Positions 1 to 11,599 of a DNA stretch of 64,000 nucleotides are shown in pieces. A program made the position numbers and the translations under genes. Source of the stretch: Pohlia nutans. Its lineage: Eukaryota; Streptophyta; Bryopsida; Bryales; Mniaceae. The stretch lies in NCBI GenBank assembly GCA_022496805.1, contig CM040100.1, positions 27,557,009-27,621,008 on the forward strand, written 5' to 3'. The notes beneath the pieces are model-generated. The model saw only the letters and a list, made by a program, of their open reading frames with translations, was not told the origin of the DNA and made no database searches. The first letter of the stretch is position 1. Every line of letters starts with the position of its first letter.

Positions 1-480
1 AAATCATGGGTCGGACCTGACCACTCAAATATGAACCACCCAGACCTTGAAGACGCATTCCATAACCCACAATTGTATGCAGAAGAATGCCATCAGTCGG
101 ACCCGACCATCAGTTTTAAAGCAACTTCTGATACTGTATCTCACTCCCCGCATAGTTTAGCATCATTTCGAATCATGGGTCAGACCCGACCACTCAAATA
201 TGAACCACCCATACCTTGAGGAAGCATTCCTTAACCCACAATTGTAAGCAGAAGAAAACCATCAGTCGGACCCAACCATCAGTTTTGAAGCAACTCCTGA
301 TACTGTATCTCACTCCCCGCATAGTTTAGCATCATTTCGACTCATGGGTCGGACCCGACCATTCAAATATCACCCACCCACATCTTGAGGAACCATTCCT
401 TAACCCACAATAGTATGCAGCAATAACTATCAGTCGGACCCGACCATCAGTTCTGAAGCACCTCCTGATACAGTATCTCA
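1..480. repeat. Tandem repeat, about 170-bp unit, three copies
   Basis: Three diverged units start near 3, 171 and 341, each opening with CATGGGTCGGACCCGACC followed by an AAATATGAACCACCC-like segment. A second copy of the GTCGGACCCGAC core sits in the middle of each unit. The short frame at 31-219 lies wholly inside the repeat and is not a gene. Confidence 0.85.
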
Positions 481-1056
481 CTCACTCCTCCTGATACTGT
501 ATCTCACCCCGGCACGAAACCACGACACAATGATGCTATCAGTCGGACCCGAACCCTCATTATTGGCTTTGCCTTACTGCCGTAACTCACGAACTCATGG
601 CTCCAATACTCTGCCATTTGAAGCATCTGACCCGGCGCCACTCCAAGAGCTTAGCCCTGTGACTCGCACACCATCCCTAAATACATCTGACTTTCGAAGC
701 ATCGGACCCGACCCTTGTTTCTTTGCTTCAGACTCTGACTCGCAACACTTGCTGGAAGCCATGCTAGCGAACCTCACACGCTCGCATGCCCACAAGACAA
801 GATAACCAGCCTTAGACATTACCACGAGTCCCACTATGTGTTCCACTTGAATAATACGCAGGACTCCCACAATCACGTAGAACTCTAGTACAAAGGACTT
901 AAGAGAACTCGGACCCACACGCACAGCAGAGCAAGATTCATATCCTTCATCACAGTACAACAAGCTTCAAAACATTGAAGCAGATGAAGCATTGGACCCG
1001 AACCCTCATTCAGTACCATCCTAAGCATCGTGTAATCACACAAATAGACTGAATGA
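481..1056. other. Gene-free stretch with dispersed TCGGACCCGA motifs
   Basis: The motif TCGGACCCGA recurs near 543, 702 and 993, each time followed by AACCCTC or ACCCTT, so this is a decayed extension of the neighbouring repeat. Open frames on both strands follow the repeat composition and show no recognisable domain. The 3' end of the minus-strand ParB-like gene approaches from the right. Confidence 0.5.
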
Positions 1057-2648
1057 TTACAAACAAGTTACCACGCTGACCTGCTCCAAGAAGCCAACTC
1101 CAAGGGATGGATTTGCAACTGCTTGAGCTTTGACAAAATTAGTGAAGAGTTCCTCTTTCTTTTTGGAGACGGCCTTGTCAACATATTCCTGGAGACCAAC
1201 GTCACTCTGACTGTTGACATCCACTTCCTCCCAATACATCTGCCCAGCCTCGTTAGCAACCTGGACAATCTCATCCTGTAGAATCATGCCAAAAGTCAAA
1301 ACTAGAGCCTTGCATTTAATACATCATGCTAGAAATAGAGAAATGATGAAGGTGTTGACGAATATGACTTACGCTGAAGATGAAGTTGATCATCAAGTCC
1401 CTTGTCAGTGGGTACCATGTCTTTATTGATTTTGTTTGGCATGACTTGAATTGCTCTGCTGTAAGCAAGGGCTTGAAGTACTCTAGATCATATGATCCAT
1501 ACTTTTGAATTCGATGAATAATGTGTACCAAACTAGTCTTCACGTGAGCGGTTTGGTTAGCATTGCACATTTTTCATATAAGTGACCTCAATCCAAATTC
1601 ATAGAATCAACAAATTAAATATTATGCAAGAAAATCAAACTATCAATCGAAGGGGTTTCGTGGCTCACGAATTTATGTTATGCATGGCACTCAAAATGTC
1701 TCCACGGCCTCCATCGGTATCGAGCACCACACACTCTGGATTTCCGTTCTTTGTGTACCATTGTTGGTCATTGGCATGAAGTGTTTCGATCACCTCCTTC
1801 CACGCCAATAGTCTATGGTTCCCATCATATACAAAGAACATAGAGCCACTCAAGCATTCGAGGTCAGGATCAGATCTTAGCCTCTGCTCAAATGCATCGT
1901 TCTCTAGGACCCAACATGAGTCCCATTGCTCTTTAACATCCTCACTTACCAGCTGATTCTCACCCTGGTCATTCGTTATAGACACATACATAGCTGCTGA
2001 ATTTGGCTTATAGCCGTAACGAAATGCGCCCATCAGCTTCACTACATCACAACGAAGTGTTGGTCTTACCATAGGCATGTGAACCATACGACAGAGTGGG
2101 ATTTTAAGGACGGTCTTAGAGTAGAGTTTTTTTCTCATTTTCTCAATGAGCTCGTGCAAGTCTCTATGAATGAGACCAGCATGAACGTTATCCCCTGCCT
2201 TTGTTAGGCCAATGAATTGTCTACGCGCTCGCTCAGATGGAGGCAGAGACTCTAAACCACCACTTTGGGTCTCTTGAGTGCCCTCACCGATTGATAATAT
2301 TGCAACATCACCAACTGGAGCTTGCGAACTTCTTTCATCACCACCTGCAGGACTGCCACCTTCACCATCTCCGGAACCACCAGATCCTTCACTCGACTGA
2401 GAGTCCCCACTCTCACTAGACTCACTCTGTAGAACTATCTGGCGTCTATCGTCGACAATCGCTCCATCTGTTACAGCATTGGGTGTTGACTGCACAACCT
2501 CAACTTCCATGGCGTCATCCCGGGTAATCCCTTGACTCTGGGAATCTCCAACAGTAGTACTGGACGTGGGTCCATGGGCCTTGTTCATCCCATCATCCCC
2601 GGATCTCCCCATCTCAACAATCTGGATAGACAAGTGACTCCATCCCAT
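1057..2648 (-). CDS. ParB/sulfiredoxin-like domain protein, three visible exons, 3' end open
   Basis: Exon 1 runs from an ATG at 2648 to about 1669. It encodes an acidic Ser/Gly-rich N-terminus (about 130 aa) and then a ParB N-terminal-like domain. The domain shows an IPLCRM lead-in, a Pro/Arg pair, a helix (VVKLMGAF) and, near residue 295, FFVYDGNHRLLAW, matching the DGxHR signature of ParB/Srx folds. Exon 2 (about 1567-1375) ends at a GTAAGT donor. Exon 3 (1276-1057) follows a CTACAG acceptor and encodes a charged helical linker. The acceptor of exon 2 is not clean (TG where AG is expected), so this copy may be damaged. In the related gene at 55.7-60.1 kb the same domain is followed by a methyltransferase fold. 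Here anything further would lie left of 1057, where I see only repeats. The domain call is mine from motif order, and the nuclear location is inferred. Confidence 0.6.
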
Positions 2649-4141
2649 TAAATCCAAGAAATTGCCATACCCAATCAAGTATGATTCTAAGTTTTATTCA
2701 CATACAAGTCTGACTCTAACAGACTCACAGTACAGCTTAAATTCTTACCTCATCCAATTGCAATCAGGCATGATAGTTTTGGTGAGCATCTCATGCAGCA
2801 ATCAAGCATCGGACCCGACCACTACTTGGCGGCACTCACATCACACTTGCCTGTACGTTACTCACACCAAAGCCTGAACCCAAGTATCTCGCGCCACAGT
2901 CTGACTCTAAGTTACTCACACTGAATTCACACCATTGTTGCTCACACCACCTGACTCTATGCTACTCATTCAACAGCCTGAATCTCATGCACCCTTCCAG
3001 CTCCATGACCCTAAACTTGCACTACAGCATCTACCCACAGCATTGGAGCCAATCAACCTTCGGACCCGACCTCTACTTGGCGTTCACATCCTCTACCTGC
3101 TCTCATCAAATCAACCGTCGGTCCCGAACACTACTTGGCGTTCACAGCACAGACCCCAGCACTCATTCTCGTTGCTCATAACCCTGACAGGCATGCATAT
3201 CTCACACCATTGCATAAGCACGAGCAGTAATCGAGAATCAACAGCAACACAATCATGAGCAACGCAATTAAATCATACCTGACTGCTTAGGTCCCTAGAG
3301 CTTGTTGGGCATCTCACACGTACTGGGAGCACATGGGCAACTGAATCCTGAAACATGGATCACACCACAGCCTGACTAGACATACACTCACCAGGCCATG
3401 ACTCTCAATATGGATCACACCACAACTGCACTCGCATTACTCACAGCATCAGTCACACCACGCGGTTCCGACCTTTATCCTAGCCCAAGTTTAGGGTTTA
3501 GGGTTTCAATGGAAACTGTGCTCAAAAATTTGAATACGTACCAGACAGCTCGGGATGAAGGGGGTGGATGGAGAGCTCACTCCTACTGGCAGCACCTGCC
3601 GCATTCAACTTCAGCGCATTCAATTCAGCGCATTCAATGTGCAAACAAGGATTCTAATTACAAACCCTAAACCTGAATGGACAATCGTGCAAGTGAGGAA
3701 TGGGTGCAATTGTGAACCTGACACTCTTCAGTTGGAGAATCCAGCAGCTGGAAAACACATATGCGCCTAAGAGATCAGACCGCACGAGGGAGGCACAAGT
3801 CAATCATCATCAATGCAAGAACACACCTGCAAGAACGCACGAGCAAGAATGCACGAGCAAGAACGCACGAGCAAGAAGACAGTGACGATCTCGCACCTGG
3901 TCAGCCACGAGCGCTCTGAAGGAATGCACTGAGCTCCTCAACAACGCCCCCTGCCCACAAGTGAATGAGAGATGGTCGAGAGGTGGAAGCCTGGGCCATT
4001 AGGGTTGAGGGCCGCCACCGTAGTTCTTTGAAGCTGCCTGTTGCCCACGGCACTGCCCCCTACCCTATGCCCGCTGGTGCTGCCTCAGCCCAAGACCGCT
4101 GCCCGTGACCACTGCCCCTAAACCCATTGCTAGCCAAACAT
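2649..4141. other. Gene-free region with dispersed TCGGACCCGA motifs
   Basis: GTCGGACCCGACC-like cores occur near 2811, 3061 and 3120, linked by ACTACTTGGCGTTCACA-like segments. Several open frames exist, but their composition (His, Ser, Thr from CAC/CTC repeats) matches repeat translation. It could be intron or promoter of the ParB-like gene if the segment at 4142-4555 is an upstream exon. Confidence 0.45.
3816..3879. repeat. Minisatellite, about 14-bp unit
   Basis: GCAAGAACGCACGA repeats about four times with small changes. No coding role is apparent. Confidence 0.75.
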
Positions 4142-4555
4142 CTATCCTTTGCCCAAAAATTGTCCCTTAAAAATGCAACTGGATGTCTTGGTATCCTTGT
4201 GCAAGAAAATGTTTGATAGAAATGATACGGTGGCGGAAGAGTGTACCTGATTGTCATGAGGAACACGAAAGTCCACCGATAGGTCCACTTTTGTCTCACA
4301 ATTCGAATGGGATGGTAGACTGTCTTCTTGTTCTACTGAAGGGTGAGGCACGGTCTCTACTAGAAGTTTGGCAAACTCGGCTGTTAAGGTCTTGATCGTG
4401 CCCCTCAAGTTAGCATAACGTCTATTCCTACTCTCTGCATTTCTCATCCTAGAACGCCTGAGCTGCTTTGCATTGGAGAAAAGCAGCTTCCCCCTTTTCT
4501 GCGTCTTGGCAATAGAAGGTATCGCACCTTCACATGGTGAGACGTCGTGCATCAA
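4142..4555 (-). CDS. Possible exon of unknown basic protein
   Basis: An open frame of about 100 codons reads from an ATG at 4555 through a strongly basic stretch (many Arg, Lys, Asn) and a coiled-coil-like segment (TIKTLTAEFAKLLVE). It reaches a plausible donor (CAG|GTACAC) near 4250. Composition resembles real protein more than the flanking repeat translations. It lies upstream of, and on the same strand as, the ParB-like gene, so it could be a 5' exon of that gene or of a separate one. I recognise no family. Confidence 0.3.
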   Translation of the reverse strand: MMHDVSPCEGAIPSIAKTQKRGKLLFSNAKQLRRSRMRNAESRNRRYANLRGTIKTLTAEFAKLLVETVPHPSVEQEDSLPSHSNCETKVDLSVDFRVPHDNQVHSSATVSFLSNIFLHKDTKTSSCIFKGQFLGKG

Positions 4556-4947
4556 AATCGCAACCTATTTCACTAGCTACTACTTGCACTCACATTTTGA
4601 GAATTCTGATTTCTTTCCATCTTCTTATGCATCGTTGTGCCAATCCTCCAACGGTTGTACAACTTGGCGCCATGTAATCATTGAGCTTTAATATAGGAAT
4701 ATTGTTAATCTCGTCTTTCAGATTTCGGCTCAGATCTATCTACTTCTGCCATGCCAGTTCAACACTGACAATTGCCCTGAAATTTTACGGCTGCTCCAAT
4801 AATTCTGGAATGCCGCCAATTCCCCGTTGAGCATGTACCATTCATCATACCATGGGACTCCAATAAAAGGATCCCTTTACCCATTGTCACTTCAGTACTA
4901 TCAAATCACCATCTGCCTCGTCTAGTTGCGCGTAGTGTACTCTCATT

Positions 4948-7900
4948 ATGCCTCTTTCCACCCTACTAGATTCGCCAGATATGGTCGTGCTCCGAGCTCA
5001 TGGCGTGGGTCTCCCACTCACATTTCTTGTAGATTGGGAAGGATATGCTTTAGTGTCGTGTCTGCGTGTGAGTCTTTGCTTTAATTTCCAGGAAGACAGT
5101 CTTAGTGTTGAGGAAGAGATATTCGATGACCTCACGTTGGAGTTGAGCCACACAGTTGGTCAGTTATCAATTTCTGACGAGAGCAATTGTAGAAGCTGGA
5201 GGCTCGCCCCAGGACGGTATAGAGTCTATGGATTGACGGATTCTCAAATGGCTGCATCTACAGAATTACTAACCCCTCGTCGTTCCTCAACTTGCACCGT
5301 TCAGAACCCCCTTCCTTCCAATGTAACGGTCAAGGTTGAGCCTGGGTTAGAGAATCCTCATCTTGATAATATTCAGCTTGAGACGGGAACTATTAATCCT
5401 ATCATTACCCTCTCATCAGATGAAGACAGTAGTCCTCCAAAAACCACTCGTTCTGTCCCTGCATCATCTGACCCTCCCGTAGAGTCCAAGTCCCCTCCAG
5501 TAGTGTTTCCAAATTCTTCTTCTTCTCCACCACCGAGTTCTACTGATTGCGATAGTGTCATTACATGTCTGAAGAAACTTGCCCTCATGCCAGGGAAGAA
5601 GAATGTCCTGAAAAAAATCGATTATAGCTCCATTAGACATGAGAGAGTCATGTACTTGCCCTCGACGTTCAACGGTGACGTCATGTTTGAGTTGCCTCCT
5701 GCTGAAGCATCCGCCTCTCGTTCGCAGGCAAAGGCTATGCAAGGGATGGATAAGCGCTACGATGGCCATGTGTGGACGAAGACCATCACATCTAACATTA
5801 CTAATACCATGGGTCTCTCTTTTCGATTCTCCTGCTGTATAGGGCACCTGCGATGTGAGAATAAAGAGTGCGACTACCTTAGACGTGATCACATCTATGA
5901 TGTGAACGAGACTGAGTTTGATGGATGCACACTGCAAGCATCTGTTGTGGGCCAGGGTCCTCCTAGAGGCTCGACCGTGGTGTGCAAGGTCTGTAAGCAA
6001 CCGCCCTCCGGTCTTGCTACTTGTGGAGCAAAGATTTACTATGTGTCTGGCAAACGTAACAAAACTGGTGTTTGCATCCACCTTGGATCTCACGAGCATC
6101 CTGTTAAGGTTGGTGACTATAGGGACACCAAAGTCGAAATCAACAGTCTAATTGGAGATCAGGTTGAGAAGACTCCGCAAGCGACAAAGAGTGCAGTGGT
6201 ATTAGAGGCAAGCAAGACTCTCATTGGAGGCTACTTGTTGAGGTCCGAGGACGATCCGCCCAAGATGTTGAACTTTGAGGAACTAGTTCCGGTGCAGGAT
6301 CGATGCAAAGACATGGCTTCACCAAATATTCGAAATAAGGTTATCACCTTCAGGTACTTGAGGAGGTACGGTGTCATGGACAGCATCACTAGGTTGCGAG
6401 GCCTTAGCAATTGGGCTTTTGTTCAAATGAACATGTTTCCTGGCCAAGGTTCTGAGCTGGACAAGGTGTACGTCTTCAAGATGTCTGAAGTGGGCCCCGG
6501 CAGTGGGGTGGACCTAGTGAAGCGGATGCAACCCAATGGTGATCTGGAGAACGCCTGGTTGATGTTCGATCATGTGAAACGAGTCAAGCAATGGACAACA
6601 ATGGCTTGCCATGTCTATGACTCCACTTACTGCCGTATCATGACTATTGCTTGCTGCGACATGCAGTCGGAGGACATTGAAGCCCAAATGGTCTTCTGGA
6701 AGAATCTCAACGCCGTGATGAAGCGACACGGTGTTGACATGCCTAACTTCAAAGGCTTCATGACAGACAGTGCCCAGGCCAACTGGAACGCTGTCCGGGT
6801 TGTCTATGGGTCCGGCAACAAGGAGGAACGTATGGACGACCGGGAGAGGACTTGTCAGTTTCACTGGACCCAGTCCATGGTGAAGCATACTGAGAAGTAC
6901 ATCGCTGAAGATCTGTGGGACCAACGCAAGAAGTTGTGTCACCAGTACAGGAAGGCTCAAACAATGGCCGAGGCTGAGAGATTGTACCAAGGACTCAATG
7001 CATGGTGGGTATCCGCTGGGGCTGTGACCGAGTCAGCCTTGAGCAAACTTGAGTTGTGGCTGGCATTTTGGCACTTCTGTTATCGCCAATGGGGAGGATT
7101 TATGGTCGGGGTGAGTACACACGTCCTTTGTTGCATGCTCCATGCCCTTGCTGTCTACTCATGATTCGGATCCGACCACCAATTTTGGCTAACTTCTCTT
7201 CACATGATTTCTTCAGCTCCATGCCCTTGCTGTCTACTCATGATTCGGACCCGACCACCAATTTTGGCTAACTTCTCCTCACATGACTTCTTCAGATGTT
7301 CTCAGAGGACGAACTCGCGGACATGCCGTCGTGCAATCTTGCAGAGTCTGTCCATAACAAGTGGCTTCAAGCGTCCGGCAACAACGGTGGTGATCTCTAT
7401 GTTGCTACAGTGGATGACTACATCCGGGCTTTTCTGCAAGTCATCAATTACTACCAGTATTTGAAGGGTGATGTAGGGGGAACTGGACCAAGCAAACAAG
7501 AGCTCAAGCTTTGCATGGTTGAGCGTAGGGCTCAAAAGACAGGTGACCCCAAGGTTCTGAAAGACCCCATGCTCGACATGCCTGGGGCCGACGAGTTCTG
7601 TACACGTGATCCTCACATGGCTGGAGAGGAAGTGTTTGGCTCCATGATGCGCAGGCTGGATTTGCCACTTGGAGCTGATGATGAGTCACACAGGCCGGAT
7701 AAGGTAAACTTCTCGCATCCTCGTGGCTGTGGCAGAACAACCAAGGTGCGCAACGCTCACATGTCAGTAATAGCTGAGGAAGATGAATCCAATGTCCACG
7801 AAGTTGCACCTTCTTCACCTAAACCTGACGACGCAGTTCCTTCTCCACGTAGTCAAGGACAGATTCGTCACGTCTCTAGTGTTGAGGAGACCAGAGTTAA

Positions 7901-8780
7901 CGTGAAGGAATGGCACATTGCTCGGTTGCCAAAAACTTCAGGTAAGTGTTGTTGGGACCAAAGATCTGTTACTAAGAAGAAGTGTTCGGAGAGAATCGTG
8001 ACGGGTGCTAAACCCACCCCCGTGCCTACGTACACCGGTCTATGGCACAACACTAGGAAGAACTTACAAGAGTCTACGGAGTTCTACTTCTGCTCGGATG
8101 ATATAGAGAGGTGTGTCAAAGGTACAAGGCGGAAATGGGTAGTTCCGTACTCTAGGCAGCAAGAGAGGCCCACCATCCCTGATGTCTGGCCAGTGAAGCT
8201 TGGCACAAATCTCAAGCAAAGTGAGATCCATGCCCTCGAAGCTGCTGGGTTCCAACTACCGCAGAAAGTGCCTGTCTCTCCAAGAAGGCTGTTTTCCACA
8301 GCAAAGCCTCCTGCAAATCTAGACACCGTGCCCGTACCTGCAGACGCGGATAGGTATCCTGGAAAAAGAGAAGGGAAGATCGTCAAGCGAACTGCTGATC
8401 GTCCTAATCCGCAGCAGAGGCTGGCTTTGGACTCTTCAGAGTCCCTCAAAGCTCGAATCCATGCTGTGACAATGATTCCTCACCCTGGCCATGGCTGCAT
8501 CATCACTCTAGACTCGGGAACGCCACCAGATGTGAAGCAGTATCAGATCACAATTAGCTCCCTACCAGGCTGCAGCTGCCCTGCGTTCAAGAAGACAATG
8601 ACAAAGTTTCGTGGGAATCGCCAATTCTCATATTGCAAGCATGTGTACTTCATCTTCTTGAAGGTCTGCCATCTCGATCCCTGGGTTGACATGTTCATCC
8701 ACGCGCCAACGTTCAGCTTCAACGAAGTCAAACTAGTCCTTGAAAGCGGGATCTTGACCCACCCTTTTGCTGAAAAGTAG
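4948..8780 (+). CDS. MULE-type transposase with SWIM zinc finger, two exons
   Basis: Two exons, 4948-7110 and 7296-8780, join in phase to give about 1,215 aa. The N-terminal 250 residues are acidic and Ser/Pro-rich. A zinc-binding region follows (CxxC near 345, then HLGSHEH near 375), typical of the DNA-binding part of Mutator-like transposases. The catalytic core spans about 440-710, with a first acidic segment (LMFDHVKRV, near 538), a second (GFMTDSAQANW, near 602) and the CxxH block CQFHW (near 635). A SWIM finger (CxCx20CxH) lies at about 1146-1170. The ATG at 4948 is the first in a long open frame. The intron after QWGGFM is also present in the copy at 32.2-33.9 kb, which supports the gene model. 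No premature stop is seen, so this copy may be active or recently so. Confidence 0.88.
7111..7295 (+). other. Transposase intron built of two 79-bp tandem copies, duplicated 3' splice site
   Basis: The donor GTGAGT is at 7111. The intron holds two near-identical 79-bp units (7137-7215 and 7216-7294), each ending in CTTCTTCAG or TTTCTTCAG. This gives two candidate acceptors, at 7216 and 7295. Only the second joins directly to the ATGTTCTCAGAGG exon without added sequence. Each unit carries a TCGGACCCGACC motif like that around the ParB-like gene. Confidence 0.7.
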
Positions 8781-9087
8781 GAGTCCCATAGTACATTCAA
8801 CGGAGTCCAATGACCTACCATTTATGTTCTAGGCTTATCTGACGATTTCAGCAATATAAAGTTTCATCTAAGTATCTATTATTATATCAAAATTCTTTGT
8901 CACATGTTGAAGTTACTGTCACATGTTGAAGCTTTGTAATTACTGCATCAACATCCAAACAAGTGTATGTGTTCACTCACATCTTTGAGGACACCCTAAA
9001 CCGAAAATTGATGGAATATGCAATAAACCCTAAAATAAAAAAATCATGCGGTTGAAAGAAAAGTGTAAATCAAATGCGATTTTTCCA
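8781..9087. other. 3' flank of MULE transposase, no gene seen
   Basis: AT-rich sequence with a short direct repeat (CACATGTTGAAG twice near 8902-8928) and ACCCTAAA boxes near 8991 and 9027. It probably contains the transposase 3' UTR. I see no clear terminal inverted repeat. Confidence 0.4.
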
Positions 9088-9315
9088 CGTTACAGCCCAC
9101 GGTCATAGGTCAATATTATTTTCTAAAAATATACGAATATTCGAATCTTCTATTAATAAAAGAATATTTCACGGAATATTCGAATATTTTGAAAAATTTC
9201 TTCTAAAATTAGTTAAAAAATCTATTTATAAATTCTGTTCCCAAATTTGTGCTCTTGGCTCGCTTTTTTTCTGCTCTTTGCTCTCCGCTCTCTGCTCATC
9301 GCTCGCATGATATCC
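9088..9315 (+). repeat. Dispersed repeat R, copy 1 (ATAGGTC ... GCTCTCCGCTC)
   Basis: This ~220-bp segment opens with CCACGGTCATAGGTCAA. It continues through palindromic GAATATTCGAATATT sequence and ends in a pyrimidine-rich CTC tract (TTGCTCTCCGCTCTCTGCTC). The same order recurs at 19.49, 27.64 and 39.90 kb in the same orientation. It follows the MULE transposase by about 300 bp. Confidence 0.55.
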
Positions 9316-9359
9316 TCGTCCCAAGGAAGAGGAATGCTTGTAGGAAAAAAATAAAATAG

Positions 9360-10080
9360 GAACAATGCGAAAGGAGATTCAAACTCTTACCTTGACAAGG
9401 AACTCTTCAATCCAGAGGAAGGCCTTGTGGTGGGTCTTGGTCTTGTTGAAATGCTCCATGAGGTCCCCCATGTACACATTCTCAATGAGAGTGTACGCGG
9501 AGGTAGCCTCCGCGGAAGTGGCACTCGTAGCCGCAGCAAGAGCCTTCCTCTTGGCATGCGAGTGAAGGCGGGGGTAGTGGCTGCGCTATGAGTAGGTGCA
9601 GGGAGAGGAGAGATAGCAAGAACTAAGGGACTACCAACAACGGTGGGAGTAGGGGCAGCCGATGCCTCTACTGCAGCCATTGCAGTAGAACGGGTAGTGA
9701 TAGTACCTTGCGAAGCAGGAGTAGCTGAAGGAGTAGCAACGGTCTTGCCCTTCTTGCCCTTGGGTTCCTTCGCAGCCTTGGTTGCCTTGGAGCCCTTTGA
9801 CTTCTCTTTGGCCGACTCCTCTTGCACTGAAGGCTCATACACGACCATCTGTGAAGGAACCTCCGCATTCAAAGATGCATACAAAGGCTTCTCGGAGGTA
9901 GGAATGTAGCCCTTCGAGCAGTCTAAGTACCATCCGCCATGCTTGAGGTAGGGATGAGGCCAAACCTCATGGTCCTTGGTGTACATAAAGTCGGAGGAAG
10001 TGTCATCGACCCACTACTCCACATACACCGGTAGGAATGACGCAGTAAGAGCTTCTTTGGGAAGACGCTCATGATAGATG
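9360..10080 (-). pseudogene. Unrecognised broken gene, Ala/Ser/Thr-rich middle
   Basis: Reading the minus strand from about 10080, a plausible protein begins YIYHERLPKEALTA, meets an in-frame TAG near 10015 (a Trp position in context), and continues DDTSSDFMYTKDHEVWPH and GWYLDCSKGYIP. It then enters a Lys/Ala/Thr-rich stretch. Near 9560 the good-looking frame shifts, and the best continuation ends with YTLIENVYMGDLMEHFNK and KAFLWIEEFLVK. One stop and one frameshift make this a probable pseudogene. I do not recognise the family. Confidence 0.45.
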
Positions 10081-10204
10081 TACCTAGAGAAAAAAACAAG
10101 ATTGAGAAAAACTCAAGAGAGGAATAGGTGAAGAACAAAATAAAAGAGGTGGAAGAATGAAAGAAAAGAGGTTGAAGAAATTACCTATAGAGTACACGAT
10201 GCAC

Positions 10205-10505
10205 GATCCTAACGCCATCGACATACCCATGCTCTGCCCATATCCAACGGCCGCCCATACCCATGCTCTGCCCATACCCACCGGCCACCCATACCCATGT
10301 TCTGCCCGTATCCATGCTCTGCTTATACCCATTCTCTGCTTATACCCCGACTCTACCCATACCCCGGCTCTGCCCATACCCGGCCCAAACTCTGCCCTGG
10401 CCAATACCTTTCCCCGCCCCATACCACCTCCCTCATACCCGTGCCCCATACCATCCATACCCATGCTCCGGCCACCCATACCAATGCTCTGCCCATACCC
10501 ACAAA
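10205..10505. repeat. Minisatellite, about 18-21-bp unit CCCATACCCATGCTCTGC
   Basis: About fifteen imperfect units. The plus and minus strands both stay open through the array (10157-10513, 10084-10479), giving Pro/Tyr/Ala/His or Gly/Met-rich translations that follow the repeat and are not treated as genes. Confidence 0.9.
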
Positions 10506-10619
10506 GACTCTAGAAGCTCATCAGCACATAGTAAACCAAAGACCACGAGAACCAATTAAACACCCCTTCAGTACAAACGAACGCATCCAAACCCAACATA
10601 TAATCAAACTACAAACGAA

Positions 10620-11285
10620 CTCGACATCTCTAATGAACACATAATGCACAATACAATGACACCACAAGAGGACCCAACATCAAATCCGCAAGAGCAAAAG
10701 ACAAAAGTAGATTAGCAAAATTTGCATTTTTAGCACTCAAGAGGAAGGAGTTGGCCAATTTTTCCAATCACACGGATCCGTGGGATTGGAAAAATGGGAT
10801 CTCGACCTCGCGGCCGAGGTGCCTGCTTGTTCAAAATCCGAAAGACAACAACACAAAACCAAAAAATGCGAGCCTAGCCACACACCATACAAGCTCTATA
10901 TCATGCATAATAAAAAGTGAACACCAACATCTCTAATGAACATATAATGCACAACACAATCACACCACAAGAGGACCCAACATCAAATCCGCAAGAGTAA
11001 AAGACGAAAGTAAATTAGCAAAGTTTGCATTTTTAGCACTCAAGAGGAAGGAGTTGGCCCATTTTTCCAATCCCACGGATCCGTGGGATTGGAAAAATGG
11101 GACCCCGACCTCGCGGCCGAGGTGCCTGTCCGTTCAAAATCCGAAAGACAACAACACAAAACCAAAAAATGCGAGCCTAGCCACATACCATACAAACTCT
11201 ATATCATGCATAATAAAAAGTGAACACCAACAACATCTCTAATGAACATATAATGCACAACACAATGACACCACAAGAGGACCCA
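10620..11285. repeat. About 304-bp tandem repeat, two full units plus partial
   Basis: The block AATGAACAYATAATGCACAA ... AAGAGGACCCAACA recurs near 10632, 10937 and 11242. Each unit includes a CACTCAAGAGGAAGGAGTTGG segment and one palindrome with a GGATCC core flanked by TTTTTCCAATC and GATTGGAAAAA (10760-10797 and 11063-11099). The second palindrome is nearly perfect over about 36 bp. Confidence 0.85.
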
Positions 11286-11599
11286 ACAAAAAGTAATGGA
11301 TAAAGGGTACGTGAATTGAGGGAAGACTAAAAATAAAACAAAATTAAGAATATAATAAAATAAAAAGGAAGACTAAAAACAATAAAAAAGGTTAATGTGA
11401 ATTTGATGCAGCCAAAAAATGTAAACTAATTGAAGACTAAACTGTAAATTCCCTTTTCAAATGCTCTAAAACTTATAATTTTGTAAATATTAACTACATA
11501 AGGCCTTAAAAGTGCAAAGAATAGTCAAATAATGAAAAGAAGAGGACAAAGTAGCCATTATTTGATCATTTCAAGGAAAAACTAAATTAAAAGGTTCCA

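Noticed and set aside
5464..6099. 211-aa frame antisense to the MULE transposase
   Set aside because: It is a shadow of a well-supported coding exon on the other strand.
10084..10513. Gly/Met- and Pro/Tyr-rich frames on both strands
   Set aside because: Both are products of a minisatellite with a unit length divisible by three in places, which keeps all frames open.
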